Numbered from the stretch's first letter, positions 18,562 to 28,488 are shown. The stretch is DNA of 64,000 nt from Desulfarculales bacterium UBA702 (GCA_002298165.1 DBMI01000028.1:124001-188000), one strand, 5' to 3'. The notes: generated by a model from the letters alone, not told the origin. Program-made: numbers and translations.

Positions 18562-18784
18562 ACTCCCCCGAATGCCAAAGCAGCAAGCCTTTCCTCTTTA
18601 TCTTTATCAAGGGTTTCCTCTACCATTCCGGCATGGAATTCAAATCATCTTTTCGTTTCCGCAATCCTCTATTTGTATTGCAAAACCTCCTGAAATCACT
18701 AATATTATTTTTCGTTTCCCGTTGACTTCCCACATTCGGTAATTAAGAAAAACGAGAAGGCCTACAATTTGATGGAGAAACTTC

Positions 18785-20326
18785 TTGGCTGGTGACATCC
18801 CTGAAATGGCCGACGAACTTCAATTGTTGTTAGACGTGCTCCCGCCGCATATTCGTGAAAAACTAGAGTCCAAAGAGAATCTATCATCTCTTGTGGAGAT
18901 CGTTCTCGATCTTGGCAGGCAACCGGAGGCACGCTTCGAAAACTCCATGGAAGACCTGTCCAGTGACCAGGTGACCCATGACGATATTAATTACGTGGTA
19001 TCGCACATTGGGACCTTTTCGGAAGACAACAGGGCCGGCATCGAGCGCACCCTCCACCGCATTTCAGCAATCAGGAACAGGACAGGCGCGATTATCGGCC
19101 TCACCTGCCGGGTTGGACGTGCCGTCTTTGGAACCGTTGACATTTTGCGCGACGTAATCGAGCATGGAAATTCGCTGCTGGTGGGAAGGCCCGGCGTAGG
19201 CAAGACAACCCTCCTGCGCGAGGCTGCTCGTGTGCTTGCCGACGATCTCGGAAAGCGCGTGGTGATTGTTGATACCTCAAATGAAATCGGCGGAGACGGC
19301 GATATTCCACACCCCGGCATTGGGCGCGCCCGCAGAATGCAGGTGCCCTCGCCAAACAGGCAGCATGCGGTGATGATAGAAGCGGTCGAGAACCATATGC
19401 CGCAGGTTGTCGTTATTGACGAAATAGGCAGAGAAGCCGAAGCCGCTGCCGCACGGACCATTGCCGAGCGCGGCGTGCAATTGATCGCCACGGCCCACGG
19501 GAATTCCCTCGAAAACCTTCTCCAGAACCCAACCTTAATGGATCTGGTAGGCGGGATTCAGGCCGTGACTCTATCCGATGAGGAAGCCAGGAGGCGTGGG
19601 ACACAGAAAACTGTCCTTGAACGCAAAGCTCCTCCCACCTTCAATGTAATGATCGAGATACAGGATCGGGACCGGCTTGCCGTTCACCATAATGTGGCGG
19701 ACGTGGTAGATCGCTTCCTGAGGGGGAGCCATCTGGAGCCGGAGCTTCGTATAAGGAAAGAAGACGGGCAGGTTGAAATAAGCCGCACCCCGGCTGAGAC
19801 TGAAGCTACCTGGGTCCCTGAGAAACCGGCTGCGGGCGCCGCGCCAAGGAGGCCCAGGCGCAGAGCCGTCAAGATTTTCTCCTACGGAGTAAGCCGTCTG
19901 AGGCTGGAGCGAGTTATAAAAAAGTTTCACGTCCCCGCGACAGTGGTAGCCGAAATCGACAGGGCCAACCTCATACTTACCCTTAAATCGCAGGAAAAAA
20001 GACAGCCTCGCGATATTCGCGAGGCTGAGTCGCGTGGAATCCCGAGATACGTTCTAAAAAGCAACACCACCACGCAGATGGAAAATTTTCTGCGCTCGAT
20101 TTTCTATCCCGAAGATTTCGAAGGGGAAGAAGCCGGGCTCAAAGAGGCCCAGACTGCGGCGGAAACGGTACGCGAACACGGCCGCCCTGTCGAACTGACC
20201 CCGCGTACCGCCCAGGTGCGAAGACTTCAGCACCTGATCGCCGAAAAATTCGGCCTCCGCTCCGCAAGCATAGGGAAAGATCCGCACAGAAGAGTGATTA
20301 TTCAACCCGAGGAGAGCTATTTTTAG
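18785..20326 (+). CDS. R3H-domain AAA ATPase (SpoIIIAA/Ycf45-like)
   Basis: 513 residues from a TTG with a GGAG site (ATG at 18806 is the alternative). The central ATPase has Walker A GRPGVGKTTLLRE near residue 138, Walker B VVVIDEIGREAEA near 211 and IATAHGNSLENLL, the arrangement of the SpoIIIAA-type/Ycf45 ATPases. A Pro/Arg-rich linker follows, and the C-terminal R3H single-stranded nucleic-acid-binding motif (RRLQH followed by DPHRR) lies near residue 485. The family is conserved in cyanobacteria, plastids and many bacteria without a settled role; RNA or ssDNA handling is the inference. Its stop overlaps the convergent lipoprotein-like gene by four bases. Confidence 0.85.
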   Translation: MAGDIPEMADELQLLLDVLPPHIREKLESKENLSSLVEIVLDLGRQPEARFENSMEDLSSDQVTHDDINYVVSHIGTFSEDNRAGIERTLHRISAIRNRTGAIIGLTCRVGRAVFGTVDILRDVIEHGNSLLVGRPGVGKTTLLREAARVLADDLGKRVVIVDTSNEIGGDGDIPHPGIGRARRMQVPSPNRQHAVMIEAVENHMPQVVVIDEIGREAEAAAARTIAERGVQLIATAHGNSLENLLQNPTLMDLVGGIQAVTLSDEEARRRGTQKTVLERKAPPTFNVMIEIQDRDRLAVHHNVADVVDRFLRGSHLEPELRIRKEDGQVEISRTPAETEATWVPEKPAAGAAPRRPRRRAVKIFSYGVSRLRLERVIKKFHVPATVVAEIDRANLILTLKSQEKRQPRDIREAESRGIPRYVLKSNTTTQMENFLRSIFYPEDFEGEEAGLKEAQTAAETVREHGRPVELTPRTAQVRRLQHLIAEKFGLRSASIGKDPHRRVIIQPEESYF

Positions 20327-21705
20327 TCTCTCCTTTCTATCGGTTCTTTCCGTTTCCGCGACATTTCTTGGTGTACGTGATTAGAAGCCTCCTTATCTCT
20401 TGTCAGTTCGCTTCGTCGTATGACAAGCTCGGCGATATCCCTTATTTTTAGGGGGCCCCTGCCGCTATAGATTGTGTAGCCCCCAATAGTTGTAGATTTC
20501 GTCTTCTTTATCCATGTAAGGAAATTCTGAGCACTTGCCAATTCCGCAAATCTAAGAGGGAATACATTGCGTTTTTCTGACTTATATTCTGACTCATCTT
20601 TTTCATATGTTATTGGTTCACCTATATACAATTGAGATTCGTTTGGTCCGAGTATCTTATAAACAGCTAATTCCAGTTCACGTTGGCTTACTAGATCAAT
20701 GGTGGATTTTTTAGGCTCACCCTTTATAAATCTAACATGTTGAAGGCCTTCCGCAAGCTCGCGGTCATCAGACAAGACATGTCTTAAAAAATATATATTA
20801 TTTATATCACATGTCACGGCCTGGGAAAAAATAGGATAATAGATGTCTCCGAAGCTAACTTTGACTTTACTGGCTGGTGTAGGTTTAGAGTCTGTCACTA
20901 AATTGCTAAAATGAACCATTCCTGAGTGGTTATGGGCGGGGATCTTAATAATTAAGTCGACGGTAAAGTTCCCCGTCAGGTCATATCCTACCGGCGCTTC
21001 CTGGAATATAACAGCATTCTTTCCGGCGTCCTTGATAGCACCGGTTATCTCAATGTACCTGGAGTTCAGGTTGATTGTTTCCTCAATACTTTGTTGGTTT
21101 GAGATGCTCGGTGAGGCCGATACCGTTACCGGAAGCTGAGACGGCGCACCGATACTCATGTCCAGCGACGCTTTGGTCGTGTGTGTGCGGACAAGTTTGC
21201 CCAAATCTACCGTTCCGTATTTAGTCGTAAGTTTATCCATACTGGCGAAAATGGGATCATTTTCATTGTCCTGTAAATTCAATTTAACCATCAAGGTGTT
21301 TAGTCGATCGGCCGGAGTGAGGTCAGCTTTACCCTTCCATGGCAGATCCTTTTCAACTGAGAAAATTATTCGCTTTTTGAAAACCGTTTTATCAATTGTC
21401 TTTTTCTCTTCGTCTTCACTCCCCGTATGGAGCAGAGCCTCATAGACTTCCTTCATGTCCTTGGCCTTCGAGCCGACAGCCTTAAAAAAACCATGCTGCC
21501 CTTCTGCTGTTAATTTTGAGATGGAGGTACTGGTAGATGATTCAGGAGTGTCTATTACAAATGCAGATACTTGGACATATCTATCGCTTTTGTCCTTGGC
21601 TTCATCGAATTCAATCGATTTGTACCGCCTTGTTAACTCAGTGTGGGCGCAACCGAAACAAACACATATGATTACTATGATAACCCAAATTCTTGTATGT
21701 TTCAT
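20323..21705 (-). CDS. Orphan secreted or lipoprotein-like protein, unknown function
   Basis: 460 residues that I do not recognise. The N-terminus is a signal sequence (MKHTRIWVIIVIICVCFGCAH) whose Cys could be lipidated, although the lipobox is not canonical. The body is Ser/Thr- and Lys-rich, with beta-like stretches and no Cys apart from one near residue 300. The codons are visibly more AT-rich than in neighbours, and the gene ends exactly against the R3H ATPase. This suggests horizontal acquisition. The role is unknown; an outer-membrane or periplasmic structural protein is possible. Confidence 0.6.
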   Translation of the reverse strand: MKHTRIWVIIVIICVCFGCAHTELTRRYKSIEFDEAKDKSDRYVQVSAFVIDTPESSTSTSISKLTAEGQHGFFKAVGSKAKDMKEVYEALLHTGSEDEEKKTIDKTVFKKRIIFSVEKDLPWKGKADLTPADRLNTLMVKLNLQDNENDPIFASMDKLTTKYGTVDLGKLVRTHTTKASLDMSIGAPSQLPVTVSASPSISNQQSIEETINLNSRYIEITGAIKDAGKNAVIFQEAPVGYDLTGNFTVDLIIKIPAHNHSGMVHFSNLVTDSKPTPASKVKVSFGDIYYPIFSQAVTCDINNIYFLRHVLSDDRELAEGLQHVRFIKGEPKKSTIDLVSQRELELAVYKILGPNESQLYIGEPITYEKDESEYKSEKRNVFPLRFAELASAQNFLTWIKKTKSTTIGGYTIYSGRGPLKIRDIAELVIRRSELTRDKEASNHVHQEMSRKRKEPIERRD

Positions 21706-22038
21706 AAATACCCCCTATTTGGATTGGGTAAATTGAATGGTCCTCATGCACTTGGACCGGCCTGAAGTCTACCAACTCGATTATAGGTTGTGATATACTC
21801 AGTATTTGGCTGTTCGTCGCAGGTGGTGCTAATTATTAATTGAGCGTAAACATGTAGTCGCGCGTTTCCAGCGATTAAAAGAGGGTTATTTTCTTGCTTC
21901 ATCGTTGTGGGGTAACGGTGGTGAATATATAGATGTTCTAAGGTCTGTGCAACTGAAAAGCTATTTAGAATAGCGATTTGAGGATTAATTTGATTTTCCG
22001 TTACTCTGCGAATAACGAGACGACTTGTACTTGTATTC
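21706..22038. other. AT-rich intergenic region
   Basis: About 330 bases upstream of the orphan lipoprotein-like gene and downstream of the small membrane protein. No coding signal, hairpin or clear promoter was identified. Its AT-richness matches the orphan gene, so both probably arrived together. Confidence 0.35.
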
Positions 22039-22389
22039 CTATGGAGATTTTTCGCCTGTTCCCGAACCCGGCGGCTGAATATATGCTGCCAGGACCAGGA
22101 CCAGGGAAAAGAGGATCGTTATAAAGGCAACCGTTCCCGCGAGCGCTTTTCCATGCCAGAGGCTATCGAACCACCGTAAAAACTCGTCCATCAGGACGTT
22201 CATTTTTCCGCCATAAACTTCCAGGTTGTGGATGTACCTTTTTGAATTTTCGATTCCCTCGAGTAGCTCCGATTGGCTGGGATCCGAAGCTGTGAAGTAA
22301 ATAATCGCTGAACTACCCAGGCCAACTATCAGAACTATAGCAGCGGCGATATAGAGATATTTTTGCCGGGCTGGTGTTTCTTCATTCAT
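22039..22389 (-). CDS. Small two-helix membrane protein, unknown
   Basis: 116 residues with hydrophobic helices at about 12-34 and 82-106, separated by a charged, probably periplasmic segment. The C-terminus is Pro/Gly rich. The ATG overlaps the era stop as ATGA, so it is the last gene of the rnc - radical SAM - era unit. No family was recognised. Confidence 0.6.
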   Translation of the reverse strand: MNEETPARQKYLYIAAAIVLIVGLGSSAIIYFTASDPSQSELLEGIENSKRYIHNLEVYGGKMNVLMDEFLRWFDSLWHGKALAGTVAFITILFSLVLVLAAYIQPPGSGTGEKSP

Positions 22390-23309
22390 GTTTGCTGCCC
22401 ATAACCGAATTCGCGAAGTGCTCGCGGATCCTTTCTCCAGTTTTTACGGACGCGGACAAACAGGTTAAGAAAAATATGGCATCCAAGGAAGGTTTCTATC
22501 TCCACCCTGGATTGCTTACCGATCTCCTTCAGCATCTGCCCCCCCTTCCCTATTATGATAGCCTTTTGAGAATCACGCTCGACGTTAATCGTCGCATCTA
22601 TTTCTATAAGGTTGCGCTCGGGCACTTCGGTGAAATTATCCACCATTACCGCGACTGCATAGGGTACTTCCTGGTGAGCGAGATGAAAAATCTTCTCGCG
22701 CACAAGTTCAGCGACAAAAAAGCGCTCGGGCTGGTCGGTCGCATATTCTTCAGGAAAGTATTGGGGACCTTCCGGAAGAATTGAGAGGATCTCGTTCATA
22801 AGATCCGGCACTCCCTCGCCCTTTATAGCAGAGATTGGAAGAACGGCATGAAAGTCGAGCTTCTCGCGATATGAATCGATAAGCGAAAGGAGTTCTTCTT
22901 TGTTCTTTAGTGCATCGACCTTGTTTATAACAAGAATCGCCGGAGTCCGCACCTGCCGGAGGTTTGCGATAATGTAGTCATCTACCTGTCGTCCGGAAGC
23001 ATGCGGCTCGATCATGAAACAGATTGCATCCGCTTCGTTTAGCGAAGAAAGTGCGGTGTCGACCAGTGCACGATTGAACTCGTCTTGCGCCTTGTGAATT
23101 CCGGGAGTATCCACCAGCACCATCTGGTAATCAGGCTCGGTCAGGATACCAACTATCCTGTTCCTCGTTGTCTGAGGCTTTGGGGCGGTAATCGATATCT
23201 TTTGCCTGAGGAGCCGGTTAAGAAGAGTTGACTTCCCCACATTCGGGGCTCCAATAATCGCGACATAACCGGATTTAAATTTTTTTGAATTCTTTTCCTC
23301 GACCGGCAC
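22386..23309 (-). CDS. era: GTPase Era
   Basis: 307 residues from a GTG with an AGGAG site. It binds 16S rRNA and assists 30S maturation. G1 GAPNVGKST near residue 20, the switch region PQTTRN, G3 DTPGIH, G4 NKVD near residue 127, and a C-terminal KH domain with IIGKGGQMLKEIGKQSR near residue 252. It follows rnc and a radical SAM gene on the same strand, a common deltaproteobacterial order. Confidence 0.97.
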   Translation of the reverse strand: MPVEEKNSKKFKSGYVAIIGAPNVGKSTLLNRLLRQKISITAPKPQTTRNRIVGILTEPDYQMVLVDTPGIHKAQDEFNRALVDTALSSLNEADAICFMIEPHASGRQVDDYIIANLRQVRTPAILVINKVDALKNKEELLSLIDSYREKLDFHAVLPISAIKGEGVPDLMNEILSILPEGPQYFPEEYATDQPERFFVAELVREKIFHLAHQEVPYAVAVMVDNFTEVPERNLIEIDATINVERDSQKAIIIGKGGQMLKEIGKQSRVEIETFLGCHIFLNLFVRVRKNWRKDPRALREFGYGQQT

Positions 23310-23341
23310 TTGAATTCTCCTGCGACGAAGTCGCGCTAACG

Positions 23342-24361
23342 CTAATCCGAAAACTCCAGGACAAATTGCATCCCGGTAAGCACCGGGTCAGCTTTTACGA
23401 TAACTGAACTGAATTTCAACTCTGATTCAAAATAGCCGATATTTGATCTTTGCGGGCCGATAATCTCACTGATCCTATTCGACGCTGATCTGATCAAAAT
23501 AGAGCCCCCTGCCCTTCCGGCAAGTTCTCTTTCAATCCTTTCACGCCACCACCTGCACCGGACAAGGTACCCGAAAGCCGGATGATTCGGACCGGCAAGA
23601 ACAACGCCTGGGAGATCAAGTGCGGGATCGGCTTGAAGTCCCATGCGCGCCGCCGGAATGCCGGCAGCCAGAAGCATGTCAAAACCAGGAACAACCCAGT
23701 CGATCGCCTCATCGACGCTAAGAGGCTTGTAAGCCCCTGAGCCGAACATGTCAGCAAGACGAGAGCCTCTCAGCACAAGAGCAGGATAGATTCTTACGAA
23801 ATCCGGTCCAATTTCTATCGTGCGGTTTACCGACTGCAAAAAAATCGAGGCGCTGTCTCCCGGTAGCCCAGCCATTAACTGAATTCCCAGCAACCAGCCC
23901 CGCTGTCTAACCAGGGCGGCGGATTCGATTACCTCTTTTGCCGTATATCCCCTGCCGCTTGCATCGAGTACGGAGTCGGACAGGCTTTGCGCTCCAAGCT
24001 CGATCGTTTTCACCGGAAAGCGGTCGAGGATTTCACAAATCTCCTCTCCAAGACAGTCCGGCCTGGTTGAAAATCTTATTCCGGTAAAGATGCCGCGGGA
24101 CACCATGGAGCCGGCATACTCAAGAATGCCGGTCATAACTGGTCGAGGCAGAGCAGAGAAGGTTCCACCGTAAAAAGCAGCCTCCCCGGGACGTCCCGAA
24201 GTTTTCACCTGTTCGGCATGCAGATCGAGCCGCGCCCTGGCGGCCTCAAATATATCGCCCTTTTCTCCCGAGGTGACCGCGAACTGATTGCAGTAAACAC
24301 ACTGGAAGGGGCATCCTGCGTGCTGAAGGAATACAGGGTAAATCAATTTATCAGGATTCAT
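23342..24361 (-). CDS. Radical SAM protein (Elp3/HemN-like)
   Basis: 339 residues. The radical SAM cluster motif is CPFQCVYC near residue 17, the classical CX3CX2C. It is followed by the AFYGGTFSALP and ELGAQSLSDSVLDASGRGY motifs shared by Elp3-like and coproporphyrinogen-dehydrogenase-like proteins. It lacks an acetyltransferase domain. It overlaps rnc by 11 bases and precedes era, so it probably acts in RNA modification or processing, but the substrate is unknown. Confidence 0.85.
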   Translation of the reverse strand: MNPDKLIYPVFLQHAGCPFQCVYCNQFAVTSGEKGDIFEAARARLDLHAEQVKTSGRPGEAAFYGGTFSALPRPVMTGILEYAGSMVSRGIFTGIRFSTRPDCLGEEICEILDRFPVKTIELGAQSLSDSVLDASGRGYTAKEVIESAALVRQRGWLLGIQLMAGLPGDSASIFLQSVNRTIEIGPDFVRIYPALVLRGSRLADMFGSGAYKPLSVDEAIDWVVPGFDMLLAAGIPAARMGLQADPALDLPGVVLAGPNHPAFGYLVRCRWWRERIERELAGRAGGSILIRSASNRISEIIGPQRSNIGYFESELKFSSVIVKADPVLTGMQFVLEFSD

Positions 24362-25088
24362 TCAGGGTCAAAAACTCGGGGCTTTCGATGATTTGCTCCA
24401 TTGCCTTCCTGGCAGCTTCCTGCTGAGCTTCCTTCTTGCTCTTGCCGGAGCCGTTGGCGAGCACACGGTCGCCGATCACCACCCGCATGTGGAATGTTTT
24501 GTCATGATCCGGCCCGGACTCGGCTTCCAGAAAATAAGTCGGCGTGAGTTTTAGCCTGGCCTGGGTAAATTCCTGGAGCTGTGTTTTATAGTCCTTATCG
24601 AGAGCCTTGAGGAGGTAGTCCTCCTCCCTGTTTTCAAGGTAGCCGTAAAACATTTTCTTCACTATGCGCACGGCTGCTTCAAGCCCTCCGTCAAGATAAA
24701 CGGCCGCCAGCAGCGCCTCCAGGGCATCGGCAAGCAGCGAGGGCTTTTTCCGCCCGCCCGAGAGTTCCTCGCCCTTTCCGAGAAGCAAATAGCCACCCAG
24801 GTGCACGCTCGATGCGATTTGTGCCAGCTCGCGCTCGTTTACAATGGAGGAGCGAAGGCGCGAGAGTTCACCTTCGTCGTATTCAGGAAAGCGTTCGAGC
24901 AGTATGTGGCTTATTGCCAGGCCCAAGACCGAGTCGCCCAGAAACTCCAGTGTCTCATTGTCCATCGCAATGTCGGGGTTCTCGTATGCGAAGGAACGGT
25001 GAATCAGAGCGCGCAAGAGCAAGTCCCGATTTTGGAACTGGTATTCGAGTTCGGCTTCCAGTTTTTCAACATCAATATCTTGCGGCAT
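24351..25088 (-). CDS. rnc: Ribonuclease III
   Basis: 245 residues behind an AAGGG site. Double-strand-specific RNase for rRNA and mRNA processing. The catalytic signature NETLEFLGDSVLGLAISH lies near residue 42, with the second acidic cluster ADALEALLAAVYLDGG near residue 118. A double-stranded RNA-binding domain fills the last 70 residues (KTQLQEFTQARLKLTPTY, GSGKSKKEAQQEAARKAM). It heads the rnc - radical SAM - era operon and is divergent from gmhB. Confidence 0.97.
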   Translation of the reverse strand: MPQDIDVEKLEAELEYQFQNRDLLLRALIHRSFAYENPDIAMDNETLEFLGDSVLGLAISHILLERFPEYDEGELSRLRSSIVNERELAQIASSVHLGGYLLLGKGEELSGGRKKPSLLADALEALLAAVYLDGGLEAAVRIVKKMFYGYLENREEDYLLKALDKDYKTQLQEFTQARLKLTPTYFLEAESGPDHDKTFHMRVVIGDRVLANGSGKSKKEAQQEAARKAMEQIIESPEFLTLNES

Positions 25089-25233
25089 GGCCCTTTTGTG
25101 CTATTATTGTAGTTTACTCTTTGAGCTGGCTGAATGATTCTAACCCCAGCTCTACCTGACCACTTAAGATAATATACACATTTTAGGGCGGTTTGAGCAG
25201 ATTTTGGCCCGGCACCTAACGGATCAGAAATAA

Positions 25234-25788
25234 ATGCTCTTTTGGATCGATTCTCCACAAGCAAGCGACTCCAACTTCATTTTCATCGACCGTGACGGAG
25301 TTGTAAATGAAAACCGGCCCGACTATGTGAAAAATGTACGGGAATTTCGTGTTTATCCGGATGCGCTTGAAGCATTAGCGCTTCTGAATCGCAGGAACAT
25401 TTCCGTCATAATTGTCAGCAACCAGTCCGGAATAAATCGAGGCTTCATTTCCTGGGACGACTTCTGGCAAATGCATGACGCCATGATCGCCGAGGTGGAG
25501 CTATCCGGCGGGAAGATTGCCGCGGCGCTCTATTGTCCACACCGGCCCGATGAATTATGCGAATGCAGGAAACCCATGCCGGCGATGGTCTCGGCAGCAG
25601 TTCGCCTCTTTGAAATCGATCCGCGGCGAACTTTTTTCATCGGGGACAGTTCAACCGATATGGAAGCCGCTACAAATGCCGGGTGTCGGAGTATCCTCAT
25701 CCGGCGTGCCGGCCAGAGTTCACTGGAAACCGGGACAGGAGGCATACAGGTTTTTTCAAATCTGCTCGATGCCGTACAAAGCATTTAA
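25234..25788 (+). CDS. gmhB: D-glycero-D-manno-heptose 1,7-bisphosphate 7-phosphatase
   Basis: 184 residues of the HAD-IIIA family. It removes the 7-phosphate during ADP-heptose synthesis for LPS. The nucleophile motif FIDRDGVVNENRPDYVK is near residue 18, motif II reads VSNQSGINRG, the zinc-binding loop CPHRPDELCECRKP is near residue 103, and motif IV GDSSTDMEAATNAG follows. Length and zinc loop fit GmhB; the imidazoleglycerol-phosphate phosphatase type is less likely. Confidence 0.88.
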   Translation: MLFWIDSPQASDSNFIFIDRDGVVNENRPDYVKNVREFRVYPDALEALALLNRRNISVIIVSNQSGINRGFISWDDFWQMHDAMIAEVELSGGKIAAALYCPHRPDELCECRKPMPAMVSAAVRLFEIDPRRTFFIGDSSTDMEAATNAGCRSILIRRAGQSSLETGTGGIQVFSNLLDAVQSI

Positions 25789-25893
25789 CCAACAGCACCG
25801 GAGGGTTTTTGTTTATAATTCTCCGAAATGCCGGCTTCCTTTGAGCACATCCCAGGATTGCCGACACTATAACATCCTTGAAAGGGACAAAAG

Positions 25894-27798
25894 ATGCCTG
25901 ATTTCGACAACAACCGCTATGCTCCACTTTTGAAAGAGAAAATGTCGGCCGAGAGCTACCGCAAACTGACAGCCCTGGAAAACCTGAAGCTCTTCGAATT
26001 CGTTGGAGAATATGTCGAACTATGCAAGCCCGACTCCGTATATATGTGCGACGACAGCGACACCGATGCTGAATATATTAGGCGGAACACCCTCAAACTG
26101 GGGGAAGAGAAGACGCTGGCCAAGGAAGGCCATACGGTCCACTACGACGGGTACGAGGACCAGGGCAGAGCACCCGGCGCGACCAAGAACCTAATCAGCA
26201 AAGAGATGCTCCCGCTTATGGCTGCCCTTCTGCCCAAGGAGCGTGAAGAGGGTCTTGCCGAAGTGCGCCAGATTCTCGATGGTATCATGAAAGGCAAGGA
26301 GGCGATCGTAAAGCTGAGTTGCGAAGCTCCGACCGGCGGCCCGTTTGCTATCGGCTGCGCCCAGATGACTGACTCCTTCTACGTATGCCATTCCGAGGAG
26401 TTGCTCTACCGCCGCGGGTATGAACATTTTCGGAAAATGAGCGACAAGGACAGGTTCTTTCGTTTCGTTCACAGCGCCGGTCGTCTCGACGAGAGGGGCA
26501 ATTCAGTAGACCTCGATAACAGAAGAATTTATCAGGATCTCGAGGATTTCATCGTACTTTCGACTAATAACCAGTATGCGGGAAATTCCGTTGGCCTGAA
26601 AAAACACGCCATGAGGCTTGCGATTAAACTCTCGGGGATGGAAGGCTGGCTTTGCGAACACATGTTCGTCATGTCCGTCCAGGATGAGAAAAAAGGCCGC
26701 TCGACGATCTTCTGCGGTGCATTTCCATCCGCGTGCGGCAAAACTTCAACCGCAATGCTTCCCGGCGAGAAGATCATAGGCGACGACATAGCCTATTTTC
26801 GTAACATAGACGGGGAATTCCGGGCGGCAAATGTAGAAAACGGAATATTCGGGATAATCAAGGACGTCAATCCCGACGATGACCCGCTGATCTTTAAAAC
26901 GCTCCAGACATCGGGGAAGGAAATAATTTTCTCGAATATTCTGACCGGGCCCGACAACAATCCGTATTGGCTCGGGATGGGGATAGACCCGCCGAAGAAA
27001 GGCCGGAACTTCTCTGGTGAATGGTATGAGGGCAAAAAGGACGCTGCCGGCAATACGATTCCGTTTGCCCACAGTAACGCCAGATACACGCTGCGGCTTG
27101 GTTACCTTGAAAACATAGATGCTTCATACAATGATCCGAATGGCGTTCTGGTTCAGGGAATCATATACGGCGGGCGCGACAGCGATACATCCAGCCCCAT
27201 CGAGGAGTCGCCGGACTGGAGAAGCGGGATCATTCTCAAGGCATGCACGCTTGAATCCGAAACGACATCGGCCACCATAGGGCAGGAAGGAGTTCTTGCT
27301 CCACAGCCCATGGCGAACCTGGACTTCATCAGCTACCCCATAGGACAGTACATTACCAACAATGTTCGTTTCGTCGAGGGAATCAAGGAAGTGCCGCGCA
27401 TTTTCGCGGTAAACTACTTTCTCAGAGACGCGAACGGACGTTTTCTAACCGGCAAAATCGATAAAAAGGTCTGGATGCATTGGGCTGAGCGTCGCATCCA
27501 CAATGAACTTGACGCTCATAGGACTCCCCTTGGTTTCATTCCCATCTATGAAGATCTGCGAGAGATGTTTCGCGACATCCTCGATCAGGACTTTTCCAGG
27601 GAACTCTACGAGGAGTTGTTTAAGTTCCGGATCGACCCCTGGATAGCGAAGATTTCCCGCGCCACTCGCTTTTATCACCGAACGGCACCCGATTGCCCCA
27701 AGGAATACTACGATACATGGAAATCAACGGTGGAGAAGCTTGAGGGGCTAAAGGGAAAATTCGGCCGGTTCATCGCTCCGGGAGCATATAGCGAGTAA
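25894..27798 (+). CDS. pckG: Phosphoenolpyruvate carboxykinase (GTP)
   Basis: 634 residues. It interconverts oxaloacetate and PEP with GTP/GDP at the entry to gluconeogenesis. The GTP-type P-loop is FPSACGKTSTAML near residue 274, preceded by CEAPTGGPFAIGCAQMTDS and followed by GDDIAYFR. ATP-type enzymes are shorter and have a different loop. It is followed after nine bases by a DUF1614 protein. Confidence 0.96.
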   Translation: MPDFDNNRYAPLLKEKMSAESYRKLTALENLKLFEFVGEYVELCKPDSVYMCDDSDTDAEYIRRNTLKLGEEKTLAKEGHTVHYDGYEDQGRAPGATKNLISKEMLPLMAALLPKEREEGLAEVRQILDGIMKGKEAIVKLSCEAPTGGPFAIGCAQMTDSFYVCHSEELLYRRGYEHFRKMSDKDRFFRFVHSAGRLDERGNSVDLDNRRIYQDLEDFIVLSTNNQYAGNSVGLKKHAMRLAIKLSGMEGWLCEHMFVMSVQDEKKGRSTIFCGAFPSACGKTSTAMLPGEKIIGDDIAYFRNIDGEFRAANVENGIFGIIKDVNPDDDPLIFKTLQTSGKEIIFSNILTGPDNNPYWLGMGIDPPKKGRNFSGEWYEGKKDAAGNTIPFAHSNARYTLRLGYLENIDASYNDPNGVLVQGIIYGGRDSDTSSPIEESPDWRSGIILKACTLESETTSATIGQEGVLAPQPMANLDFISYPIGQYITNNVRFVEGIKEVPRIFAVNYFLRDANGRFLTGKIDKKVWMHWAERRIHNELDAHRTPLGFIPIYEDLREMFRDILDQDFSRELYEELFKFRIDPWIAKISRATRFYHRTAPDCPKEYYDTWKSTVEKLEGLKGKFGRFIAPGAYSE

Positions 27799-27807
27799 CG
27801 AGAATAG

Positions 27808-28488
27808 ATGTTTTTTCCACCTTTTCTGATTTTTTTCCTTTTTGTTTTCCTGTTCTTGCTGCTGTTCGCGTTCGGGATGGTCCAGTTTGGCTTGTTCAGC
27901 TGGGCCTTTTCCCGAATCGGGATCCCGCCGGAATATCTCTTTTCGCTACTTTTCCTGTGTATTATCGGGAGTATGATTAATATCCCCATCCGCAGGATGC
28001 GAATTGAAGAGGATATCGACGACTGGAACGTTATATCCTTCTTTGGGATGCGCTTCCGCCCGCCCCGCTCCGACAGGCCAAACGAAATAGTGCTCGCGGT
28101 GAATGTTGGCGGCGCGATTATCCCTTCGTTGCTTTCATTCTATTTGCTTGCACATACTCCTCACCCTGTTCGGATGCTGATGGCTCTTGGGGCCGTCACC
28201 TACGTGGTCTATCGCATAGCACGCCCGGTCCAGGGCGTCGGTATTGCCATCCCGATGTTCATCCCGCCCATTGTAGCGGCCGCTGCCGCCATGATATTCA
28301 ATTATGACTGGGCCGCTCCAACCGCATACGTCTCCGGAACCCTGGGCACGCTGATGGGAGCCGATCTCCTGCACCTTGACAAGCTTAAGCGCTTGAGGGC
28401 GCCGGTAGCCTCCATTGGCGGCGCCGGCACTTTCGACGGTATTTTTCTAACCGGCATCCTCGCCGTTCTTCTCTCGCCGGCCGGATGA
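27808..28488 (+). CDS. DUF1614 family membrane protein
   Basis: 226 residues with about six hydrophobic helices. The pattern GSMINIPIRRMR near residue 50, AVNVGGAIIPSLLSFYL, and the C-terminal GTLMGADLLHLDKLKRL and SIGGAGTFDGIFLTGILAVLL match the DUF1614 family. Its function is not established. It starts nine bases after pckG and may be co-transcribed. Confidence 0.8.
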   Translation: MFFPPFLIFFLFVFLFLLLFAFGMVQFGLFSWAFSRIGIPPEYLFSLLFLCIIGSMINIPIRRMRIEEDIDDWNVISFFGMRFRPPRSDRPNEIVLAVNVGGAIIPSLLSFYLLAHTPHPVRMLMALGAVTYVVYRIARPVQGVGIAIPMFIPPIVAAAAAMIFNYDWAAPTAYVSGTLGTLMGADLLHLDKLKRLRAPVASIGGAGTFDGIFLTGILAVLLSPAG

